A stretch of DNA of 64,000 nt from Pontederia crassipes (taxonomy: Eukaryota > Streptophyta > Magnoliopsida > Commelinales > Pontederiaceae), in the NCBI GenBank assembly GCA_030549335.1, contig CM060193.1, positions 61,161,146 to 61,225,145 of the forward strand, written 5' to 3'. Of this stretch, positions 25,611-37,600 are shown piece after piece; position 1 is the first letter of the stretch, and each line of letters starts with the position of its first letter. The translations under genes and the position numbers were made by a program. The notes under the pieces are model-generated. The model made no database searches. It was not told the origin of the DNA and was given only the letters and a program-made list of their open reading frames with translations.

Positions 25611-26289
25611 ATAAAGATCTTAATCATCATGTTTCCCGAAACAAACAATCTGAATAGCTAAAAAAAGGTGATATATCGATTAATTTGGATAAGAAAAAGC
25701 GTTATCATATGATTTGAATGAAATTAAATGTTCTTGGATATGAAATAAATATCATATTGTAATATTAGATTCCCATTTATACGAAGCAGAATCTTGTTAT
25801 ATTTCATTTCAAGCAGTCTTGCAATTGATGCATTAGCAAGGATCATTCAAGCTAAATCGTACCATTCAAACTAGAGATGACCCGTTTATAACTCGATTGA
25901 ATTGCTTAGTCTCATTTTGGTGAAAATAAAGTATTACGTTCTATCTTTTCGAATTCAAATTAATTAATGATCTTGGACATCAGATGCTTTCCGTAAATCC
26001 AAAACGGCACAAAAAAAAAACTCGACTGAATCGTTGATGGAAAGTCGGATGGAGTCTAACACATTAGTTGATTAAAACTCTCCGGATTTTTTAAATATAT
26101 TTAAGTTCATCTTAGACTTCAGCCTCTTTAACTACCGGAAAAGTTCTCTTTGGGGTCTCATCTAATTAATTATCTTTACTAGATCATTGGTCGAAAATAT
26201 GAGGATGAAGTTTAACATATTCGTTAATGTTACGAAAAGAGAAAAAAAAAAGGGATCCTACAAAGAAGAACAAATGTTCATTCTAAACT

Positions 26290-26530
26290 AGGCTACATTT
26301 TTTTACGACAGTTCTTTTTATTATGAAATATTAATGACTATAAAGACGTGGAATAATCTAATCGTTATAGAGTTTATATAGAAAACTCTAATAGAAAATA
26401 GAAATTTTAAACGATACCCCCATAAGCGATGAGCAACTTCGTTGACCTTACTGTCTATATAGAGTTTCAACTAGAATTATAACTAGGTTAAATTTAAAAC
26501 ATTACCAACAATTAAAGTTTATCAGATCTT
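26290..26530. repeat. Dispersed repeat D, copy 1
   Basis: Matches 28880-29190 in direct orientation: CTTTTTATTATGAAATATT, TATAGAAAACTC.AATA.AAAATA, TTTCAACTAGA.TTA.AA, and AAACATTACCAA. Both are diverged, and copy 2 has about 70 extra bases in the middle. Confidence 0.6.
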
Positions 26531-27369
26531 TAAATATGTACGTTTGGATATGAAATAAATATCATATTATAAGACATAAAGAGACAGAAACTTGCCATAA
26601 AAACATCTCACGTAACCTTGTAATAAATAATGTAATAATAAGTGTTAAAATCCGAACTCAGTTGGTCTCTCTACGTAGTCAGGTGCTTCAACAGAATTCT
26701 TCTACGGAGGGTTGCAAGGAGACGGAGCCCCCTGAGCGAAAATTTTTAGGTCTATTCTCTATGTGATTCGGATTTGATTTATTTTCTTATCACGAGATAG
26801 GTGTCATATTTTCAGGGAATTTATTTAGAATCTCAGTCGTATGTAATTTCTATCATCTATCAAAAGAAGTGCATATATAAACTCCCTGTGAATCTAGACA
26901 AAGATCTATTCTTATAATCGTCGTTATTTTATAACAAAAAGTCATCGTTATTTTTTTTTTCTTCACGTTCTTTTATGTTTGGTGCGACCATTCTCTCTCT
27001 TTTTTCCTAACAATAAGGATGAGACCAGCTGCGTGCCTGCCTCTGCCTGTCATGGCCTTTGTTCTCCATTTGTGATTTGTCTGCACGAGTACAACCTACA
27101 AAGAAACCATCTCCTTTTTCTTTTGTCGAGGTCAAAGGTGGTCACGTATAGCGTAATCGTACTTGGCCCTCCACTTTTGTTTTGACATCTTGCGTGTTCC
27201 TTTCCTCATATAATTTTATCATTCAGAAGATTATTATATGTATGTTAATATGAGTGAATGTAGAATGTGATAAAAGAAGATTAAGTACACCTTATTCAAC
27301 ATTTATAATTATATATATGATTACATTTGGAACTTAAAAAGCAGATTTTTGCTAAACCCAAAGTAAACA

Positions 27370-27551
27370 TCCATAAAGTGACGCATGACGGGATCCGGCG
27401 GCGAGTACGTAGCGAGTTGATTTGATATGATCGCACGAGGTATGCATCCATGTGGGCTGCCGGAGATCTTAATTATATACGCATGCACGGCGCCTTGTGA
27501 TCCGCATGGGTTGCCGGGACCTGGTCCAGTTGAACTTGGATGATACGTAAA

Positions 27552-27639
<88 letters not shown>

Positions 27640-27955
27640 GCAGTCATCTTTAGTATGCTTTTTTAGGTCACCAAGATATCTCTCACTTACACAGACGCAC
27701 ACAATGCAGTATATTTAATATCTAAGAAAGTAAACTAATTAAAATAACGTCGAACAATTGAAATTTCAACCGGTTGAGTTGTCAAACTTTGTCTTGACCG
27801 CACACGAGCACAGCACTATGTAGATCCTGTATATCCCCGTGCAGGCAAACGTCCAATAACACAAGGTACAATTTCTTCCCTGCCAAATGTTTTCATTGAT
27901 GTGCATGGAGACAGCGTCAATTTGCAGACGACCTAGCATATCAATTACCTCCTTT
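27370..27955. repeat. Duplicated spacer block B, copy 2, inverted
   Basis: The reverse complement of this stretch matches 19850-20400. A long (CT)n microsatellite at 27554-27636 sits where copy 1 has a short GA run, so the same microsatellite seems to have expanded on this copy. Confidence 0.7.
27554..27636. repeat. (CT)n microsatellite, about 83 bp
   Basis: Pure CT dinucleotides. The RERERE minus-strand open frames across it are artefacts. Confidence 0.97.
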
Positions 27956-28336
27956 TTATTATTTCTTTATATATATGTATATAGAGAGAGAGGGGTTAAT
28001 GAGTATATTTATTTCTCATTGGTGTAGAACACTTATTTCTCATCGTCTAATTAATTTTATAATCATAATTAGATTAGTGATATACTTCTTAGTTGAAATA
28101 ATATATATTTATTAAGATAATTTGATAATAAAAAGTATCATTTAAAAACTAAATAAATTATAATTGTTGAATTAATCATATTCTTGATTATGATCATCGA
28201 ATTATCCGATGATCTTGATCTTAATCTTAATCATATTTACTATTTAATATATACTTTAAATTAATATATATATTATTATTATTCTAATAACTAAAATTAG
28301 TGCTCTTTTACGTCAAATTCTCAACATATACATTTT

Positions 28337-28340
<4 letters not shown>

Positions 28341-28402
<62 letters not shown>
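28341..28402. repeat. (AT)n microsatellite, about 62 bp
   Basis: Pure alternating AT, self-complementary, in otherwise featureless AT-rich spacer. Confidence 0.97.
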
Positions 28403-28405
<3 letters not shown>

Positions 28406-28879
28406 ACAAGTTTATAATCAGGTGATGAATATAACATGATAGAATTAACTATAAAGTCTATATGTTATAGTGTACTACGTAACTCATTTTTAATTATTGT
28501 TTTCCCATGAAAATTATATATCAGTTTTAAATACTATACGTCAAATCAAGAAAAATATAATTTCATAACCAATATTCTTTTATACAATAAATAAATTTTA
28601 GGCTCTAAGTATTTATACTTGTTTATAATATTTTTTTATAGCTCATGCATGATATGGGAGCATAATGAAAATATTGCTTAACTTAATTTTCTTATGCATC
28701 TTACAATAAATATATTGTTTTTAAAATTAATTAAACATGCAAGCATATAAAAAAAATGGAAGAAAATACTTAGTTGAACGACGACAAGATAATGTGTTAC
28801 TAGAAGAAGGAGAGAAATCGCTCAAACACATAAGAATACACAAGATTTACGAGGTTCAATCTAAAATTAAATTATGTTC

Positions 28880-29190
28880 TCAGGCGGCGGCTCTTTTTGT
28901 TATGAAATATTGATTATTATAAGGATGCGAATAACCCCATTATGAAATTTATATATGGAACTCCAATACAAAATATGAAACAAAAATCTTAAAATCATTT
29001 ATATTTTTCGAGAACGGAAAGAGACCCCTTGATTCCCTCTATACCCTCAATCTCGTTATCCGAGCAGCGAGACCTTCGTAAGGAACAACGGCTTCGCCGC
29101 CTCCACTGTCATAGTGCCTAACTAACATAGAGGTTCAACTAGAGTTACAATTGAGTTTAGATTCAAAGCATTATCAATAATTAATATACG
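28880..29190. repeat. Dispersed repeat D, copy 2
   Basis: Partner of 26290-26530, direct orientation, with a GC-richer insertion at about 29030-29110 (ACAACGGCTTCGCCGCC). No coding frame was found. Confidence 0.6.
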
Positions 29191-29736
29191 AGAAATCAAA
29201 TACTATAATAATTAATTAAGATTGAAAACATATATACATACACACATAATTTTGATCTATCCACCAATTTAATTAAGAAACTTGTCGATTCTTTTTTTGC
29301 CAAATTTTATGCTCTATTGTTTTTCATTTTGTCAACAACAAAATTAATATAATTTTAACAGTACAACATTTATCTTACGTGCCAAACTGTACACAGTTAT
29401 TCAGAATTGAGTTTAGTACAAAGCATTATAAATTACTCTTGTTTGGGAGATGAATAACGCATACAATCGCCTTGTGTTCTTCAGGATATGGCCAAAGAAG
29501 GCAAAACGGATGACCCCACTGAATTTGATAATCCAGCCAACCTCTGAAAATTTCAGAAAGTTGGAGTTAAGTCAGGTTAGTAATTCACTTCAACATCAGG
29601 AATATCTAAATTCCCGCCAAAAGTATTATTTTTTCCTACAATTTATGTTATTCCATCAATCATAGAAACACCTTTAACAACTTTTTTTACTCTAGAACAT
29701 CATGAAGAACAATAAGATCAATAAAAATGACAAGCC

Positions 29737-29990
29737 TCACTACAACAAAATTATGATTCAGAGACTAATCTTTTAGGAATCAATTATACTTAATTCTTAA
29801 AAGTATAAATATTATAGACTAATGTGATACTAATCTTAAATTTCTATCAAAATTAAAATTTTATTTGTGATCATTAAAAGGTCATTCTTTTAAAACTAAT
29901 GAAAAAATTTTGATCATTGAGAATTTTTAATGACCAACTTATAGGAACCATTGGGGATCAAGATATTTTTGTCCAAAAAAATATTAAAAA
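29737..29990. mobile_element. One end of a CACTA-like element, truncated
   Basis: The sequence CACTACAACAAAATTATGATTC starts at 29737 and resembles the terminal CACTACA(A/G)AAAA motif of plant CACTA elements. It is followed by internal repeats of GACTAAT and TGATCATT. No opposite end TTTTG(T)TGTAGTG was found nearby, so the element is partial or the match is chance. Confidence 0.35.
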
Positions 29991-30129
29991 CTAAAATTGA
30001 AGTTTGAAGGAGTAATGTGTTTGGTTTCTAAAAATTTGGTGTACTCGATCTTATTAGATGAACCAATAAAAACCTTCATCAAAACACCCAAAAACAAGCT
30101 TTAATAAATATAAACCTTCATTATGAAAA

Positions 30130-31040
30130 AAAAAACTTCTTTGATATGCATGGACGCCAAAAACATCAATGCACTTCGAATTAATTAATTATTTTGATGA
30201 GAGTTTAATCATAGTATTTTTTTAGATGGATAACCTTCGATATCTGGAAAGCGGACCGATGATCTAACTCGCACGACATTAAAATTCGTACCGTCCACAC
30301 CACCATCGAGTCCAATTAATTCGGTATGATCATTTCATATCAGGTGCCTGACATTAACAAGTGAGACTTCTAATAAATTTTTTTTTTCATCCGTAAGAAC
30401 TCAAACCTAAAATCTACTTAACCTGAGAGAAACCGTGTAGCACTTCACCTTTTTGTCGGTAATCTTAATATTTCAAAAGCTCAATTTAAGACGTTTGGTC
30501 CATGAAATCATTTTCCTTATTAATTTGATGGTGAAACGACTCACGGCGACCATTTTTTTTTCCTGAAAGAAGAGACGGATTGATCGATAGATGGAACGCC
30601 ACTTCGTTAATTAGTAGGCTCTGACGATGATGTTGGCGCCGAAATCGAATCCAACACAAACTCCTCATATATATTGTACGATCCACAAATAGATCAATCA
30701 ATCCAAGGTGGTATTGTCATTTCGCTTCCCCCCCCCCATGTCTCTAGTTGGAGACCATATATTCAGACATCATATGTTGATATTTTCCAACATTTTCCTT
30801 TTAAAAAATATGTTATATTCTTCTTATTATTATTTTATGTTATAGTAAGACGATTGTTTTTTTTCGTGCATGGGCCTTATATGAAAATATATGTTGAGTA
30901 ATGATATATGACATTGCTTAGTAAGATGATTGAATGATTGTCTAATCAAGCCATACAACATATAAACACATATCAATTAAATAATGACTTTTTAATAGTC
31001 AAATTAAATCAAGATATATAATAATGTAATTGGAAGCGTA
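30130..31040. repeat. Duplicated spacer block C, copy 2
   Basis: Partner of 20500-21600, direct orientation. It shares AAAAGCTCAATTTAAGACGT, GGTGAAACG.CTCACGG and GGCGCCGAAATCGAATCC. The match continues to TTTTTAATAGT and CAAGATATAT near 31010. It has its own insertion at about 30230-30470. Confidence 0.7.
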
Positions 31041-31395
31041 GTAAATCAGTCTTTTTAATTTTAGTATGTTATAATTCTTTTTTAAAACAATATGTATGTG
31101 CTTTTTCGACAATAAGCATATTTGTAATTTATAAAAAAAAATAATTTATACGTATTTCTATGTCAACATTGAATTTTGTCTATTCAGATATGCAACTAGT
31201 GATGCCCTTTAACTTTCCTGAAATTACTCGTTAGCAACAATTTGACATATTAATTAACTGGTAATCAAATATAAAATAAAAAGCTATTGGGTGAAACATC
31301 AATTTGTTTTTTTTTAAATATTGGTATAAAATTCCTAGAGGGTTTGTCCCTGAGGTAGCCACCTACAATGGAACAATCAAAATAACTTATCATTA

Positions 31396-31778
31396 GCCCT
31401 ATTTGGATTTGGGAAGAAAGGAGGTAAAGAGGGGAAGGGGAGGATTTTTTTTTCACTTCATTTGGATGGGAGCTAGAATAAAATGAAAGGAGATTTTTTT
31501 TTCTCTCCATTTCTTTCTCTTGAACACAAAATTTTCATCCCCAATTTGACAACAGAGGAGGTAAATTTTGTATCAAATAATTTAATTATATAAAATAACT
31601 TGATTGTCCCAAAGTAAATGTTTTTCCCTATGATTTAGATGGGTATAATTGTCCTGTAAAATTAATATTTTTTTTCTCCATTTACCACTATCCAGACAAG
31701 GTTAAAAGATTCTCTCTCATTCCCCTCCATATTTTTTTTTCATTTCCTCTCATTCTCCCTTTTTATCCAAACAATGTC
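31396..31778. mobile_element. Tourist-like (PIF/Harbinger) MITE
   Basis: The 383-bp segment begins GCCCTATTTGGAT and ends ATCCAAACAATGTC, an imperfect terminal inverted repeat. It is flanked on both sides by TTA (31393-31395 and 31779-31781), the target duplication preferred by Tourist elements. The ends resemble the GGxCxxTTTGGTT class of grass MITEs. There is no coding capacity. The inside is purine-rich on the left and pyrimidine-rich on the right, so the element could fold. Confidence 0.65.
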
Positions 31779-31781
31779 TTA

Positions 31782-34370
31782 GAAAAAATCTTTATAGGAC
31801 AAGAAAGGGGAACATCTCTTCTTTAGTGATAGGAAAAGTTTTCCCTCTTTTTTCCCCTGCCATTTACTTTCAAAGATGGCTTATGAAGCTTGGAAGCAGT
31901 AGTTCTTTTATGTGAATATCCTAGCTTAATTAGATCGAAAACATTTCCAATGAATCAATACATTGATTACATTGTTTTCTATCATTTTAATTTTTAATGA
32001 TAGAAAATAGCCAAGACTTTCATTTCATATTTCCCATTTGTTTGTTTGTTTGTTCTTTTTTCTATTCAGTGTTATGAACAATCGAAAGGAGGAAACAATG
32101 ATTAGCACTTCAATCTCAGAAATGGCCAGGGCTTCTCAATATATTTTTTTAGAACTACATAAAAATTTAATACACCCATTTTGTGCCAACTAAAACTCGA
32201 TGAAATATTTTTAATATACCATGTATGTTAGTATTTCTTCGCAAAAGATATCTAAAAAGAAAAAAAAGGTTTTTGGAGTATGATGCTAGATTGAGTGTTC
32301 CAAAAAGAGTGGTTTTCTTTGGTAATTCAAATTTAGATGAATGAATTATGGTGGTATAATGAAGGTTGGTAATGTTGAATACGGTGAATGTTTATATAAA
32401 TCATATATGGATATAAATTAATGGGATGTGTTGGGATAGTTTAATTCACTATTTGTTTAGATACAAAATATAATATATGAATTAAGAAAGGTTGGATTTG
32501 ATAAATATCTTTATTATCTTTAAAAATTATTTTTTGTTTGAACGAGAAGAAATAAAGGTAGAACAAAAATAATCATTTCTAATCCCTCCAAAACTACTAT
32601 TTCTGTAGGTTTAATTTTAAATCAAGTGATAAATTTATGAAAATCAATCTACTTTTAGTTGAGTTTTTAAAAGTAATAACCAAACATGATGTAAATTATT
32701 TAAATTCATCCCACCCTAACTAAACCTAACTCATCCCTATTAAACTCCCCAGGCAACGTACTAAGGGTGTGTTCAGATGGAGAGTTAGTAGGGATAGGTT
32801 TTATTTAATTGGAATGGGGTGGGTTTAAAAACACTAAATCTTATTCGGTTACTATTTTTAAAATTTTTAACTAAGACTATGTTAGTATTCATTAGCACAT
32901 CACATGACTTAAATTTAAACTCATCAAATTGATGATTTTTTAAGGGTTAAAAATTATTATTACCATTCCACCCTTTTCTTCTCATTCGAGTTAGAAATAA
33001 ATAAAATTTTCTTAAGAATAATAAAGACACTTATCCAATTTAACCTTCCTTCGTCCATGCATTAAAATTTAGGCTTAATCCCTTAAACCTCATATGAAAA
33101 TAAAATGATTTTCAAGTCTAACCATAATATATGAATTTACTAAATGATCTCTAAATTATACCGTGGTTTTCACTTTAGTCCATTCATCTGATTTTGTTAA
33201 CTTTTATTTTTTTTTTATTTTTCATATTTATGAAAAGACTAAATTGTACTTCCATGGATTGTCTTATTTTTTAATATTAACAAAATAACATATAATATAA
33301 AACTTAAAAATATTTTTAAAAATAAGGACATTTAGTCTTTTTATTCTATTTAAAATATTAAAAATATATAATTCGTGAAAGGATAGTTTAATCTTTTCAT
33401 AATTATGAGAATATAACTAAATATCATCGAGAATAAGATTAAATAAGTCAAATTTCATTTTTGTCAAAATTATTTTTGAAAAAATAAAATACCACTATGT
33501 TTAATGCTGTCAATTTCTTATCTATAATCATAACAAATTCTACCCATCCGTCATAATAAAAAAATTTATCACCCAAATACTATACTCCTTAGAGAATAAA
33601 AATTAATATTTTTTATAAGTTATTCTTTATCCAACCAATAAGGAGACGTCCGCTGAGAGCTCTGGCTCACGATTCCTCAATGTCGAACAACTGGATAAAA
33701 ATTTTAAAAGTTGGTGGACAATGAAACCATCGCATGAAAGAGAGATCGATGGTCACTGGTGATTTTTTATCGACTCGAGATATCTTGGTTTGCGCATAAG
33801 ACAATCAAAAAGTGATTTAAAGGACTCACCTACTACTACTAGGTGGTTGGGTGGGATCAATTTTGGATCTAGAAAAAATTAACTTTTTTTTCAGATTGAT
33901 TAAAAAAATTTAAATTGCATAGAAAAAGTCATCAAAAAAATTGAAAAAAAAAATCACCTCGGACTTTTACTTTAATTTATGATACTGTTTTAAATATTCA
34001 AATAATAAGTCAATTTTCATATAAAGATATTTAATATTATGAGAAAATTATAAATTTTAAAATTAAACTTTGCAATATGTCAAATAAGAGTTTTTTTTTC
34101 AAGATGTAATAATAGAATATTAAGTCGTACAGCACTAATATATGGATAATATAAAAATAATAACTCATGAATTAATAATTCGCATAAAATATTGAAAAAT
34201 AAAGAATGTGCCCTCAGATCTTTTTGGAAATCTCAGTTCGAGTCCGTTTATTTTAAATAATATTTCAAAATTGAATCGGCCTCTTAATTTTTATTTTATT
34301 TTTAAAATTTGACCGATCGGATAAGTTTCTCGTAGTTAGATTTTTCTTGTACCCTACTTGTGCGAAGCCC
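31782..34370. other. AT-rich spacer downstream of NADK2
   Basis: No gene was recognised. At 32720-32800 the words TCCCTATTAAACTCCCC and GGAGAGTTAGTAGGGATAGG face each other as inverted copies, perhaps the facing ends of two MITEs, but outer ends were not found. Around 33070-33430 is diffuse repeat-like sequence without definable termini. Confidence 0.45.
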
Positions 34371-34698
34371 TAAATCATGAGCCTAAAGAAATTGTCGTTC
34401 GGAAAAATAATGAAATTAAACTATCATCAGTAGAATCTGTAACAAAAAAAAAAGGGAAAAAAACTACTATCCAATTTTTTGCGCCTGCATCCTGATTATA
34501 GTATATCTGAACTCTGAAGGCCCTGCAGCGTAAAACTTTACACTGATATGATGCTGATTGCTGAAGGCTTCTACTGGTATACAGGTTGGTCAGGGAGTTG
34601 GGTTTCACTCATCAAGTCTGTATTGGCATATATCTGAAGAAGCTGTACAGGTATGCTATGTACGTTACCTGCGAAGAGAGCGGCTTTTCAACACATTA

Positions 34699-37600
34699 TT
34701 ATAGTGCCTTCTGATCCAATCTCTCATTCCAGTTCAAGCACCTAATTAAACTACGGAACCAATCGAAAGTCTGGTCAGATTTATTCACAGTTGGAAGAGG
34801 GTGCTGACTCATGGATATGCGCACAGAGTCTCCCCTGGAGAGCTGCTGCCTTCTCTTTCCATCAAAAGAAACCCATGCATTGCTTCTGGCGTCTTCAGGA
34901 ATCTGATAAAATGGCCATGCAAGTGGATATATAAATAAAACAATAGATCGTACTAAAGCTGCGCTATATGAAGGTTAAGAAAGATGGGTAAGGCATATGT
35001 TCCCCATCACTGAATGATCTTTATGATAACATCACATAGTTATTTCAGCTGTAATTCGATTTTCAGAATAGGCCACTGTTGGAATTTATGTTGCTTTATC
35101 TGACATATGTCAAAGAAGACTGTGATACTACAGTGAGATCTGACTACATACGTAGGTGACATAGGATAGTGAAGGAAGATCTATAGACTAAAGATCTTAC
35201 CTTTAACTCAAGTCTTGCGGAATCAGGAACTATGACAGGTCGAAATGAAAGAGAATGCGGACAGATTGGAGTAAACAACATACATGGAACATTAGGATGA
35301 ACCTGCAGAAACATGACAGTTTGTGTAAAAAAACACAATATAAAGGATGAAACAACATGAACAATAAATCTCAATCTTGAAGCTGCAGCCTTCGTGTTTA
35401 TGATAGCCAAGCGCTTACTACTAAAGGTATCTGGAAGTGAAAACAACATCATGGTGGGACATGGTTTTACAATGGACAGTGGTCAGAATTTTTATAATTA
35501 ACAAATATGGCAAGGCAAACTACTGCACCAGACCAATGCAGCACTTGACTTTGCCCCCTCTCAAAAAAGAGAATCGTAAATAGCTAACAAGAATATATCT
35601 TATGAGACATTCCATAATAAAGTACGAAGGTGATTAAGAGGCAGGAATAGAGTAATATAGCAATAAATGACCTATGTGATTAATGAAGAAAACATTATTA
35701 TATACAAGAAACTTTTTGTGTGAGGATAATAAGAAAAAATTCCAATCTGCATGTTGGTTGTGTCAAATGAGTATTATACTTGATTTAAATGACAAGGTTA
35801 CTAACCATCGATCCTCCAGCAGCCGTTGAGTATGCTGTGCTCCCAGTAGGTGTGGCAACTATGACCCCATCTCCTTGAACCTAATGCAAATTGAGATTGA
35901 AGATCCATGAATTTAGTGGCGAGCAAAAGGGAGAGATAAGACACAACTACAAGAAAATTAGCATGCCTAAAGAAGGGATTTTTTTTTAAAAAAAAGTCAT
36001 TACCAACTTTCAAGAAATCCTGCACATGCCTTTATCAAAAGGTTAAATAACATGAACAAATGCATTGATGACATTAGATATGATGTAAATAGCACATTCC
36101 TATGTAATGAAGGTTGAATGACAAGGGCATTCAATTATTGATAAGAAAATGAAGACTATACAAAACAAAACAAATTGGTCATATGCCTTCTTCTAAAAAA
36201 ACTAAAACTATAAGGAGAGCTTGACAAAATTGCCATGTCTGAGAATCGAAAATGCTATATTAATAGACACAGGCACAAACATTTGAGATTATAAGGTATG
36301 TAATTGTATGAGCACACATTATCCTTTCTATGTCAGCACGTGCGGGCAAGTTTTCGGCAGTTCATGAGGTTCAACTTTCTACCTCTACTACTATGAAACA
36401 TAGTAAATGGACACAGGTATTCTAGCCGAATTAAAATTAGCCGAAGATAATCATATGCACACATCATTCTCAAAGTGGCTGATGCGCATTGTGAATTATG
36501 TTGAACAAGGATCTTACTTTAGTTATAAGGCGGTCATGCTCATAACACTCAATTTTGGACAGGTATGGGTTAGAACCACGGTCCACGACTACTTCATTCA
36601 GAACATCAAATACTTTTCCAGGCATTGCTTTCCCATTACGAAACATTTCACACCTCAGGCGCATCCTAAGGGTTATATATACTCCGACACGGGTATTGTT
36701 CCCATGAATGACAGCCTTCAGGTCCTCTCTGTAATCTTCAAACTGCAACAAATTAGTAGTTCAATACCAGAACAAAAAGTACTGCTCCTTCAAACAAGAA
36801 ATAAAAGTATGAAACTCCTTTTAGATGGAGATGGATACATACAGTATGAGATGTGAGAAACCCTAGAGAACCCAGATTAAATGAGACTACAGGGGGAACT
36901 GCTCCTCTGAACAAGTTTGATGCATGCAAAATTAAACCGTCGCCTCCCAAGCAAGCCACAAAGTCTACCTTCTCATGAAGGTCACTGCAGTATGAACAAT
37001 CAATAAGATTTAAGCAACTTTTGTGTCATCACTTTAAAATCACAAAATTGCAATACCTGGTGTCCTGACTGTAGAAGGTCTGCACAAAGCTAAAACCTGG
37101 TATCCTTGCAAATATATCATGTACATCTGGCTCTACAAGAACATTCACTTTTTCTTGGTAATGTAGGAAGGATGCGACCTACACATTCAAAAGAAATGAA
37201 TGAAGTGAGAGAATCAAGATAGTATTCCATATATTTAAAAAAGAGTGGAAAATTCTTTATTCATGATGGGAGTTTTAATAGCAACCAGGATATGACATAC
37301 GTACCTACACCTTTATGAAACCTCTACAAATAAGTAGATGGAATCCTTTTCAAAAGAAGGAAGAAGAAGCAGATTGTAATGGAAAACCTTTAAAAATAGT
37401 GGCCACTCAGCTATCATTTTCCTAGTAAAGATTGTAAAATTAAAATTAACAGAAACTAAATTTGTACTTGTCATCTTTCATTTTCCTAATAAAGATTGTA
37501 CTCAGAATTACGATTTCTATGGTTGCATGTATTTATTATCAAAGGAAAAAATATCACACTAACATTTTATCTTCTATTCAAGCATTTCTACACTGATAAC

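Noticed and set aside
27321..27702. Minus-strand open frames with long RERERE runs
   Set aside because: Produced by the CT microsatellite; flanks show no protein family.
36407..36856. 149-codon plus-strand open frame
   Set aside because: Antisense to NADK2 exons 4 and 5 and intron 5; the minus strand has the conserved kinase motifs.
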